64,000 nt of DNA. Origin: JBDZVM01 sp040255675. GTDB lineage: Bacteria; Actinomycetota; Actinomycetes; Acidothermales; Acidothermaceae. Shown piece by piece: positions 1 through 7,228 of the stretch. Position 1 is the first letter of the stretch. Each line of letters begins with the position of its first letter. Position numbers and translations under genes: made by a program. Under the pieces are notes generated by a model. That model was given only the letters and a program-made list of their open reading frames with translations, made no database searches and had not been told where the DNA came from. The stretch lies in the NCBI GenBank assembly GCA_040255675.1, contig JBDZVM010000008.1, positions 51,761-115,760 of the forward strand, read 5' to 3'.

Positions 1-1
1 C

Positions 2-616
2 GACGTCGCGTGGTCTGACGAGGACAGGAGCGAGTTGCTGGCAACGATCGAAGAGGGCGCCGATCGCTTGAACTCTTTGATCAGCAACTTGCTCGACATG
101 AGCCGCATCCACACCGGAACGTTGCAGCCATGCCTGCGGCCGCTCGCGCTCGACGAAGTTGCGCCCCTCGCGCTGCACGGTATCGAAGGAGGGGAACGAG
201 TGCGCCTCGACATCCCCGACGACTTGCCGCTGATTCACGCGGATGCCGTGCTCCTCGAGCGCGTGCTTGCCAACCTTTTGGCTAATGCGTTGAGGTATTC
301 ACCGCGCGCGAGGCCGCCGATTGTCTCGGCGCGACCATCCGGAGAGGTCGTCGCGATCGAGGTCATCGACTTCGGGCCTGGTGTTCCGGACGACGAACGT
401 AGCCGCATGTTGGAGCCGTTCGAGCAGCTCGGCAACCGCCGAGCTGGTAGCGGTGTCGGCCTCGGGTTGGCGGTCGCGAGCGGCTTCGTCGATGCCATGG
501 GCGGACGACTTTTTTCGAGCACCACACTTGGTGGTGGCCTCACGATGCGGCTCGAGTTCTCGGCGTGCGCCGCGCCGTCCAGCATTCGTGACGACGTTCG
601 TGTGCGCACGTCATGA
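2..616 (+). CDS. kdpD: Sensor histidine kinase KdpD, C-terminal part (cut by window edge)
   Basis: This is the end of the membrane sensor kinase that controls the high-affinity K+ uptake system Kdp. The reading frame is already open at base 2, so the membrane and sensor part lies outside the window. Visible are the end of the dimerisation helix (LLDMSRIHTGTL), an N-box-like stretch (LANLLANALRYS), the ATP-binding glycine boxes (FGPGVPDDE and SGVGLGLAVASG) and the final strand of the HATPase domain. The TGA at 614-616 is 13 bases ahead of the ATG of a KdpE-type regulator, so the two form one operon. The kdpFABC genes are not in the window. The assignment to KdpD rather than another kinase rests on the wording of the H-box region and on the neighbour. 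Confidence 0.85.
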   Translation, partial: DVAWSDEDRSELLATIEEGADRLNSLISNLLDMSRIHTGTLQPCLRPLALDEVAPLALHGIEGGERVRLDIPDDLPLIHADAVLLERVLANLLANALRYSPRARPPIVSARPSGEVVAIEVIDFGPGVPDDERSRMLEPFEQLGNRRAGSGVGLGLAVASGFVDAMGGRLFSSTTLGGGLTMRLEFSACAAPSSIRDDVRVRTS

Positions 617-629
617 GCCCGGCGACCCG

Positions 630-1307
630 ATGACGAGCGTTCTTGTCATCGACGATGAGCCGGCCATCCTTCGGGCGCTGCGTATCAACCTCAACGCGCG
701 CGATTACGTCGTCCACACCGCCATCGACGGAAAGTCGGGGCTGCAGTCCATGGCGCGGGATAGGCCGGACGTCGTAATCCTCGACCTGGGCCTGCCCGAT
801 ATGGCCGGAACGGATGTGATACGCGGTATCCGCGGTTGGTCAAACGTGCCGATTATCGTGCTCTCCGCGAGCGGCCAGGAAGTACGAAAAGTCGAAGCGC
901 TTGACGCAGGAGCCGACGACTACGTGACAAAGCCTTTTGGGATGGACGAATTGCTCGCCCGGTTGCGAGCTGCTACCCGCCGGGCGGCTCCCGCGTTCGA
1001 CGAGCCGGTCGTGGCGACTGACCATTTCACGGTCGACCTCGCGGCGAAGCGAGCCATTCTCGCCAATGGAGTCGACGTCCGACTAACGCCGACCGAGTGG
1101 CATCTGCTCGAACTACTGGCCCGCCATCGAGGCCGGTTGGTGACGGCTCGGCAGCTCCTGCAGGAAGTGTGGGGTCCGGCGTACGGTACGGAAACGCACT
1201 ACCTTCGCGTGTACATAGCTCAACTGCGACGAAAACTCGAGGCGGATCCGGCACATCCGCGGTACCTGATCACCGAGCCTGGGATGGGCTACCGGTTTGC
1301 CGACTAA
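630..1307 (+). CDS. kdpE: Response regulator KdpE
   Basis: This is the DNA-binding partner of KdpD, 225 residues, an OmpR/PhoB-type regulator. The receiver domain has the acidic pair at Asp8-Asp9, the phospho-acceptor Asp52 (VVILDLGLPD) and Lys101 (DDYVTKPFG). The winged-helix domain follows, with the typical TPTEWHLLELLARH and YIAQLRRKLE segments, and the protein ends at GMGYRFAD as OmpR-family proteins do. A longer open frame runs upstream through the kdpD gene, but the ATG at 630, just after the kdpD stop, gives the normal family length. When phosphorylated, the family activates kdpFABC transcription at low K+ or high osmolarity. Confidence 0.93.
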   Translation: MTSVLVIDDEPAILRALRINLNARDYVVHTAIDGKSGLQSMARDRPDVVILDLGLPDMAGTDVIRGIRGWSNVPIIVLSASGQEVRKVEALDAGADDYVTKPFGMDELLARLRAATRRAAPAFDEPVVATDHFTVDLAAKRAILANGVDVRLTPTEWHLLELLARHRGRLVTARQLLQEVWGPAYGTETHYLRVYIAQLRRKLEADPAHPRYLITEPGMGYRFAD

Positions 1308-1333
1308 GCAAACGCTGTCGCTCGAATACTGGA

Positions 1334-2434
1334 TCAGTACCGCAACAACGCACCGATGCCGTCGCGCATGCGCAGCATGTCTGCCGGCACGGCCACGGCG
1401 TCGGCATCTGTCATCACCGCGGCGCGCAACAGTGCCGATCCAGCGGGGGCAGTGGCGGCGACGTCGGCATTGAGCATCGCAAGGTCGACGCGAGTAAGGG
1501 CCAGCTGAGTAGGCTCGAGACCGATCCACGTCTCGGCGTTCTCATCGAAATCATCACCGATCAAAAGGGTTTCGAGCTTTCCTTCGACGGCGGCCGCCAC
1601 GACATTTGTGAGGCCTTCAGCGGCAGCGTGAAATTCTCCGCGCCGCTTGTTGAACTCATCGCATCGAGCCTCGAGCGAATGCCGTGCGGTGACGGCGAGT
1701 TCTTGCGAAACAGCAGATTCGAATGCATCGACGTCGATTCCCGCGGATTCTCCGCCGCGGCCACCCGCTTCGATATCGGTTGCTACCGACGCACTGCGGG
1801 CGCTCAACTCGTGGTGCAGCTTCTCTCGTGCCCGAACGTCCCCCGCAAGCACCAGTCGTTCCGCGGCAACCTCGCTGACCAGTTGCTCGACAGCCGCGGC
1901 AACATTTTTGGCGTTGGCCTTCCAGCGCTCCTCGACGTGACGAACGTAGCGAGCCTCCGACCAAGCGTCACCCACCTTTCTGATGTGGAACCTGGTGCCT
2001 TCGACCGACTCGATGTCGCAGACGTGGCCCAACGCGTCGACAGCCATGAGATCGCCACCCTCGCGATCGACGACCGCGACGACGTGCGGCAGCATGGTCG
2101 AAAAGGCCCGCACGTACGTGAGAAGTCGCGGCAGCGGCTCCCAGAAAGCCTCGACGTCGACGCCGGTGTCGGGCAAGGTCGCGTCAAACACGATCCGGCC
2201 ATCGGCCCACACAAGCACGCGCTCGGGCGTCGCTGCGGTGTCGCGCACGAACTCCCGCTCCAGCATCTCGCCCGCTTCGGCGGGAGCCTCGAGTTCGGCA
2301 AGTCGCTCGGCCGCGTGGCGAGCACGCACCTCGATCTCGCGCGCGGCGGTGGCACTCGCACGGTCGGTGCACGCGTAGGCCGTCGCGAACGGGCCCTCGG
2401 ATTCGAACACGGGCCGTAATTGGTCAAGCCGCAT
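1334..2434 (-). CDS. Rv2629-like bacterial release-factor-fold protein (baeRF2/Balon-type)
   Basis: A 366-residue protein resembling Mycobacterium tuberculosis Rv2629 and other bacterial proteins related to archaeal/eukaryotic release factor aeRF1. Members of this group include Balon-type ribosome hibernation factors, which occupy the ribosomal A site during stress. In the sequence, a first domain (residues 1-130) ends in LLTYVRAFSTMLPHVVAVVD, a middle domain contains an AERLVLAGDVRAREKL segment, and the C-terminal third is rich in Ala and acidic residues. The GGQ motif of true release factors is not seen. It converges with kdpE with only 26 bases between the stops, and no gene precedes it closely, so it probably has its own promoter. 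The family call comes from overall resemblance. A hibernation role is an inference. Confidence 0.72.
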   Translation of the reverse strand: MRLDQLRPVFESEGPFATAYACTDRASATAAREIEVRARHAAERLAELEAPAEAGEMLEREFVRDTAATPERVLVWADGRIVFDATLPDTGVDVEAFWEPLPRLLTYVRAFSTMLPHVVAVVDREGGDLMAVDALGHVCDIESVEGTRFHIRKVGDAWSEARYVRHVEERWKANAKNVAAAVEQLVSEVAAERLVLAGDVRAREKLHHELSARSASVATDIEAGGRGGESAGIDVDAFESAVSQELAVTARHSLEARCDEFNKRRGEFHAAAEGLTNVVAAAVEGKLETLLIGDDFDENAETWIGLEPTQLALTRVDLAMLNADVAATAPAGSALLRAAVMTDADAVAVPADMLRMRDGIGALLRY

Positions 2435-2516
2435 GACGCCTCATCCCGTAACGTCTTCTCGCGCAACAGGGCAACGGTTCCCCTGACGGCGCAGGATCAA
2501 GCACTTACGGCGCGGA

Positions 2517-3434
2517 TTAGTGCATAGGAGTGAGCCGCGTACGCGGGCCGGCCCGCAAGACCTGCGACGGCAATGTGTGGCCCACGAGTTTTTCGGCGAC
2601 GGCGGCGACCTCGATCATCGCGTCGAGGTCGACACCGGTCTCAATGCCCATGTCTTCGAGCATGCAGACGAATTCTTCGGTAGCGATGTTGCCAGAAGCC
2701 CCGGGTGCGTAGGGGCAGCCACCGAGGCCGCCAACACTCGCGTCGAAATCATCGACCCCGAGCTGCAGCGCTGCCAACACATTGGCCAACCCGGTGCCTC
2801 GCGTGTTGTGAAAGTGCAGGTTGATCGGCGTTTCGGGCATCGCCATGCGGGTCTCGCCGACAAGTTCGGTTACCCGAGTCGGCGTGGCCATGCCCGTCGT
2901 ATCGCCATACGAGATTCCGTCGGCACCGTCAGACACCGCGCGCCGCGCAACCTTTACCACCCGCGCGACCGGAACCTCGCCCTCGTACGGGCACCCCCAC
3001 GCGGTCGACACGGTCACGTGACAGGTCGCGCCACGCTCGTGCGCGACCGACATCACCTGTGCGATCTCGTCGAGCGACTGAGACGTCGTGCGGTTAACGT
3101 TTGCCTTGTTGTGCGTTTCGGACGCCGACACCACGACCTCGATCTCGCGGCATCCGGCATCGAGCGCACGAATCGCGCCTTTCAGATTCGGCACCAGCGC
3201 TGAATAGGCGATGCGCGGGTCTCGCTCGATGCCACCCCATACCTCGTCGGCATCAGCCATTTGCGGAATCGCACGCGGGTGCACGAAACTCACCGCTTCA
3301 ATGCGGTGCACCCCGGTACGCGCGAGCGCGTTGACGAGTTCGATTTTCGCCTTAGTAGGAACGGGTTGCTCGTTTTGCAAACCGTCGCGCGGCCCGACCT
3401 CGCGAAGGCTGATTCGCTTCGGCAGATCGCTCAT
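2517..3434 (-). CDS. Hydroxymethylglutaryl-CoA lyase
   Basis: This enzyme cleaves 3-hydroxy-3-methylglutaryl-CoA to acetyl-CoA and acetoacetate, the last step of leucine breakdown. The 305 residues match the family length. It starts with the metal- and substrate-binding LREVGPRDGLQNE motif, has the LHFHNTRGTGLAN metal-binding His segment in the TIM barrel, and carries the GGLGGCPYAPGASGN signature with the catalytic Cys in its flexible loop. Its ATG overlaps the stop of the upstream enoyl-CoA hydratase by four bases (3431-3434), so the two are translated together. The pairing supports a branched-chain amino acid or isoprenoid-acid breakdown role rather than citramalate or isopropylmalate synthesis. 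Confidence 0.93.
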   Translation of the reverse strand: MSDLPKRISLREVGPRDGLQNEQPVPTKAKIELVNALARTGVHRIEAVSFVHPRAIPQMADADEVWGGIERDPRIAYSALVPNLKGAIRALDAGCREIEVVVSASETHNKANVNRTTSQSLDEIAQVMSVAHERGATCHVTVSTAWGCPYEGEVPVARVVKVARRAVSDGADGISYGDTTGMATPTRVTELVGETRMAMPETPINLHFHNTRGTGLANVLAALQLGVDDFDASVGGLGGCPYAPGASGNIATEEFVCMLEDMGIETGVDLDAMIEVAAVAEKLVGHTLPSQVLRAGPRTRLTPMH

Positions 3435-4216
3435 CGACCCGACCAGTTCGGCCGGCGCTTTTGCGCGAACGCCGTGATTCCCTCGTGTCTGTCGGCAGAA
3501 ACGGCAGCCGTATGCCAGGCGGAATCTTCGGCCACCAGTCCGGTGTCGAGCGACGCGCCGAAAGCGATCCCCACCGCTCGTTTCGCGGCACGCACCGCCA
3601 TCGGTGAGTTGTTCGCGATCGCCAATGCGAGTTCGAAGGCTGTCTCACCAGCCTTGCCACAAGCGACGAGCCGGTCGGCTATACCGAGCCGAAACGCTTC
3701 GGCGGCGTCGACCTTGCGACCCGAAAACACCAGATCGCTCGCGCGGCCGACACCGATACGGCGAGTCAGAAGCTGCGTGCCGCCGCCGCCTGGCACGAGA
3801 CCGACGGTGACCTCAGTGAGGCCGAAAACCGCGGTCTCGTCGGCCACGATCACGTCGCACGACAACGCCAACTCGAAGCCGCCACCAAGCGCAAACCCGT
3901 GTACGGCGGCGATCGCGGGCATCGGCAACGCGCGCACTGAGGCGAACAAGTCGCGGACGACGGGGCGTTGCGCGAGCAAATCGTCGTCCGAGAAAGAAGC
4001 TCGTTCTTTCAAGTCGGCGCCGGCGCAAAAGGCCCGTTCACTGGACGACGACAACACCACGGCCCGGACGTCTGGCTCCGTGGCGAGGTGACGCAAATGG
4101 TCACTAAGTTCGCGAGCCATGGCACTGGAGACGGCATTCAGTGCCTCGGGACGGTCGAGCATCACTTCGACGACGAATTCGCCGTGCCGCCTCACCACCA
4201 CGCAGGTGTCGCTCAT
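3431..4216 (-). CDS. Enoyl-CoA hydratase/isomerase (probable methylglutaconyl-CoA hydratase type)
   Basis: A crotonase-fold enzyme of 261 residues when started at the ATG at 4216. A frame extension to 4267 adds only an Arg-rich, non-homologous tail. The oxyanion-hole segments are present (FCAGADLKERAS and AAVHGFALGGGFELALSCD), as is the GLVPGGGGTQLL stretch typical of the family. It overlaps the start of the HMG-CoA lyase gene, which suggests that it hydrates 3-methylglutaconyl-CoA to HMG-CoA in leucine degradation. Crotonases change substrate easily, so the exact substrate is an inference from this neighbour. Confidence 0.88.
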   Translation of the reverse strand: MSDTCVVVRRHGEFVVEVMLDRPEALNAVSSAMARELSDHLRHLATEPDVRAVVLSSSSERAFCAGADLKERASFSDDDLLAQRPVVRDLFASVRALPMPAIAAVHGFALGGGFELALSCDVIVADETAVFGLTEVTVGLVPGGGGTQLLTRRIGVGRASDLVFSGRKVDAAEAFRLGIADRLVACGKAGETAFELALAIANNSPMAVRAAKRAVGIAFGASLDTGLVAEDSAWHTAAVSADRHEGITAFAQKRRPNWSGR

Positions 4217-4238
4217 GCTGGCGACATTACGCCGCGCC

Positions 4239-4748
4239 TCACGCCGGTGACGGCTCGTCGTCGGCAAGCCGCCCGTGAGCGTCGACCATGCGATAGATCT
4301 CGCGTTGCACGCGCTCGACGTGAGGCACGTCGGTGAGTTCGATCTGGCCGCGTTCGCCCGCCGACTCGACCACCAGCGTGCCGCTGCGAAGGACGCGTTC
4401 GAACAAGGTTTCGGAAAACGACACGTCGTTGATGCGGTTCAGCGGAACGTCACGGCCGTGCCGCGCGACCACCCCGCGCCTGATGATCAACCGGTCGGTC
4501 GTGAGCACGTAGCGGGTGGTGAGCCAGCGAAGATACCGCACGACGGTGAACCAGTAGATCAGCACGACGGCAACGCCGATGATGATCCACCGCACGATCG
4601 AGTGCAGGCTGCCGTGCGGCGCGACGGCAAGGCCGTAACCGGCCAGGCCGCAGACCACCAAAAGCACGAGCACGGGCACTACCAGCTGCGCCCAGTGCGG
4701 ATGCAGGTCGAGCACGATCTCTTCGTCGTCGCTCATCGACAGGCTCAT
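4239..4748 (-). CDS. Membrane-anchored bacterial PH-domain protein (bPH2)
   Basis: A 169-residue membrane protein of the bPH2 type. Two hydrophobic helices (about residues 17-40 and 46-68) sit before a PH-like domain with the characteristic YVLTTDRLIIRRGVVARHGRDVPL pattern followed by INDVSF and a late GQIELTDVPHVERVQREIY segment. Start 4748 was chosen because the longer frame (to 4940) encodes an unrelated Cys/Arg-rich tail. A second ATG lies four codons downstream. The stop is 22 bases ahead of the hydratase start. Such proteins are common in actinobacteria and have no defined function. Confidence 0.82.
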   Translation of the reverse strand: MSLSMSDDEEIVLDLHPHWAQLVVPVLVLLVVCGLAGYGLAVAPHGSLHSIVRWIIIGVAVVLIYWFTVVRYLRWLTTRYVLTTDRLIIRRGVVARHGRDVPLNRINDVSFSETLFERVLRSGTLVVESAGERGQIELTDVPHVERVQREIYRMVDAHGRLADDEPSPA

Positions 4749-4830
4749 GCCGAAAATGGTGACACGCCGGCGGGCCGTTTGGTGCGATCTTCGGCAGTGT
4801 CGGCAGCGCGCGTACAGATCAGTGTTTCGC

Positions 4831-5649
4831 TCATGAGTAGCGCGTGACGTATCCGCGTTCGCGGAACAGTCGCAGCATCCAGCCGGCGTAGAGGCACGAT
4901 ACGGCGAGCAACGCTGCCGTCGAGCCGACCGCGATGCCAAGCTGGCCCCACGGCATCGGCTGACCTTGAGCCAGCGCCTGCCCGACCTCGAAGGTGTGCG
5001 TCGTGGGCAGCGCCTGCGCGATCGGCCGAATGCCCGCCGCCAGCGCGCTCACCGGATAGAACACTCCCGACACCGGCATGACGGCGAACAAGATGCCCCA
5101 GGCAAAAGCCTCGGCTCCGCTGCCGAATCGCAGCACCAATCCGATCACGAACAGCGCGATCGCCATGCCGATCACCATGAGCAGGACGGCGATGGGGATC
5201 AACCCGAAGCCGAGTTTGGTGATGTGAAAGGCGTAGACGCTCCACGCGACCAGCACGACCGCTCCGACGCCGATGACGAGCTTGACGATGCCGAAGACCA
5301 CGACGCCCGCGATGTACTCCCATTCGCGAATCGGCGTGGTGAAAAGGTTGAGCACATTGCGCGACCACGTTTCTTCGAGAAACCCTGTCGCCAAAGCAAT
5401 TTGTGCTTGGTAAACCACATGCCAGAGCACGATGCCGACCAGCAGGTACAGCGGCACCTGCGCTGCGCCACCAGCATGACTCGACGCGAAAACGCCGATC
5501 GTACCGAACAGCAAGGTGTCGACGACCGGCCACATCACGACGTCGAAAAGCCGGTGTGGGCTTCGCTTCAACACGTACGCATGCCGTTTCGCGACCGCGC
5601 CGATACGCCAGAAACTAGCGCTCGCACCGGTGTAAACGAGCTCGCTCAT
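4831..5649 (-). CDS. ABC-2 type transporter permease
   Basis: The integral membrane half of a two-gene ABC exporter, 272 residues with about six hydrophobic segments. An amphipathic start (KRHAYVLKRSPHRLFDVVMWPVVDTLLF) is typical of ABC-2 permeases, followed by a cytoplasmic EAA-like loop (TPIREWEYIAGVVVFG). The start at 5649 overlaps the stop of the ATPase gene by four bases. The longer frame to 5787 runs inside the ATPase and is Arg-rich, so it was not used. The substrate cannot be told from sequence. Relatives export drugs, lipids or polysaccharides. Confidence 0.88.
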   Translation of the reverse strand: MSELVYTGASASFWRIGAVAKRHAYVLKRSPHRLFDVVMWPVVDTLLFGTIGVFASSHAGGAAQVPLYLLVGIVLWHVVYQAQIALATGFLEETWSRNVLNLFTTPIREWEYIAGVVVFGIVKLVIGVGAVVLVAWSVYAFHITKLGFGLIPIAVLLMVIGMAIALFVIGLVLRFGSGAEAFAWGILFAVMPVSGVFYPVSALAAGIRPIAQALPTTHTFEVGQALAQGQPMPWGQLGIAVGSTAALLAVSCLYAGWMLRLFRERGYVTRYS

Positions 5650-6413
5650 GCCGTCACCCCGTCGCGCTGCGCTGCCAAATGCAAAAAAACGCCTTCGAGG
5701 TCGGCGCGCCCGAACTGTCGCGCGATCTCGGCCGCGGCGCCGTCGGCCACGACTCGCCCGGCAGACATGAACACCACCCGGTCGCACAGCCGCTCGACCT
5801 CGACCATGTTGTGGCTCGTCACCAGCAGCGCCGTGCCTTCGGTCTCGCTGAGTTCACGCAGCCCGGTGCGCACGCGCAGCGCCACCTCGGGGTCGAGTGA
5901 CGCGGTCGGTTCGTCGAGCACCATCAGCTTCGGCCTCGGCAACGACGCCTTCACCACGCCGATCAGCGTCTTTTGCCCGCTCGACAGCTCAGTGCCCATG
6001 GCCCGCGCGAGGTGCGCGACGCCGAACCGCTCGAGCCCGCGACGCGCCGCCTGTTTCGGCTCGCGCAAGCCGTACAGCCGGGCGAACATCATTAGGTACT
6101 CCTCCACCCGCATGCGCTCGGGTAGTGGCAGGTAGCCCGCCACGAAGCCCACTTGCTCCATCGCGCGGTAGCGCCCGCGCGGCAACCGCTGGCCGACGAG
6201 CTCGACCTCGCCGGCATCAGGGCGGACGACGCCGAGGCACATGAGCAGCGTGGTGGTCTTGCCGGCGCCGTTCGGCCCGAGCAACCCGAGCCGCTCGCCG
6301 CGGCGGACGTCGAGGTCGACGCCGTCGACCGCCCTCCCCCGGCGGTAATCCTTAACCAGGCCGCGAGCATGTAACACGAAATCTGAAGATGACACGAGGA
6401 GACAGCTTCCCAC
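5646..6413 (-). CDS. ABC-2 exporter ATP-binding protein
   Basis: The ATPase of the exporter, 255 residues. Walker A is GPNGAGKTTT, the signature is a degenerate LSSGQKTLIGVVKA, Walker B is KLMVLDEPTASLDPE, and the switch His is in VTSHNM. It uses a GTG start at 6413 preceded by a GAGGG box on the minus strand. A second GTG six codons later (6395) is possible. Its stop overlaps the permease start, so ATPase and permease form a coupled pair. The altered LSSGQ signature (normally LSGGQ) is seen in some ABC-2 ATPases and should still be functional. Confidence 0.9.
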   Translation of the reverse strand: MGSCLLVSSSDFVLHARGLVKDYRRGRAVDGVDLDVRRGERLGLLGPNGAGKTTTLLMCLGVVRPDAGEVELVGQRLPRGRYRAMEQVGFVAGYLPLPERMRVEEYLMMFARLYGLREPKQAARRGLERFGVAHLARAMGTELSSGQKTLIGVVKASLPRPKLMVLDEPTASLDPEVALRVRTGLRELSETEGTALLVTSHNMVEVERLCDRVVFMSAGRVVADGAAAEIARQFGRADLEGVFLHLAAQRDGVTA

Positions 6414-6454
6414 ACAACCCTCGCCGAACGCGCGCGGTTTTCCTCGCCGCTAGA

Positions 6455-7219
6455 TCACGACCCGGGCGAGGGCCGCAGGTGGACGACGTCACCCGCCGTC
6501 ACCACACGAGGGCCGGCAGGCGTGGCGACAACGAGCGAGCCGGTGTCGTCGATGTCGTCGGCCCGCCCCTGAATGGCGTCGCCGCCGGGTAGCTGCACGC
6601 TCACCTGGTTTCCGAGCGTCGAGCACAGCCGGCGATACGAGGCGAGCACGTCGCCAGGTTCACCGCCGCTGTCGCGCCATTGCACGTAACGAGCGGCGAT
6701 GCTCTCGAGGACGACGCGCAACACCTGATCGCGATCAGCGCGCACGGCGCCCGCCACAGCCAGCGAAATTGCCGTCGGCACAGGCAATTCATGCTCTCGC
6801 ATACCGACGTTTAGGCCGACGCCCACGACGGCGGCGGCGCCCGATGGCGTGTCGACTCGCTCGATCAAAATGCCGCCGAGTTTCTTGCCGCCGACGAGCA
6901 CGTCGTTCGGCCATTTCAAGGTGACCTCGAGCGCCGCGACGTCTCGCAACCCCGACGCCACGCCGACGCCGATCACCAGCGGCAGGAGCGGCCACCGGTT
7001 CGCCGGCACGCCGGACGGCCTTAGCAGACAAGAGATTGCCAGCCCCGAACCCTTCGGCGCCGTCCAGGTTCGATCGAGCCGACCGCGACCGGCAGTTTGA
7101 TGGTCGGCGACGAGCACAAACCCTTCGGGCGCGCCTTCGCGTGCCCGGGCGGCGACGTCGGCGTTTGTCGATCCCGTCTCTTCGACAAAGGCGGGATCGC
7201 GAAAGAATCGCGCTGCCAT
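6455..7219 (-). CDS. birA: Biotin-[acetyl-CoA-carboxylase] ligase
   Basis: This attaches biotin to the carrier domain of acyl-CoA carboxylases. At 254 residues it is the short form without an N-terminal DNA-binding domain, so it should not act as a repressor. The biotin/AMP binding loop is AGRGRLDRTW, where the consensus Gly of GRGRxGR is replaced by Asp, and the KWPNDVLVGGKKLGGIL motif is intact. A small SH3-like C-terminal domain follows (GRADDIDDTGSLVV). It starts 9 bases after the ppc stop, so it is probably co-transcribed with ppc. Both enzymes deal with carboxylation of central metabolites. Confidence 0.92.
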   Translation of the reverse strand: MAARFFRDPAFVEETGSTNADVAARAREGAPEGFVLVADHQTAGRGRLDRTWTAPKGSGLAISCLLRPSGVPANRWPLLPLVIGVGVASGLRDVAALEVTLKWPNDVLVGGKKLGGILIERVDTPSGAAAVVGVGLNVGMREHELPVPTAISLAVAGAVRADRDQVLRVVLESIAARYVQWRDSGGEPGDVLASYRRLCSTLGNQVSVQLPGGDAIQGRADDIDDTGSLVVATPAGPRVVTAGDVVHLRPSPGS

Positions 7220-7228
7220 GAGCCGGCC

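Noticed and set aside
1097..2419. 440-residue frame on the plus strand opposite the Rv2629-like gene
   Set aside because: Antisense to a recognisable protein with no family features of its own.
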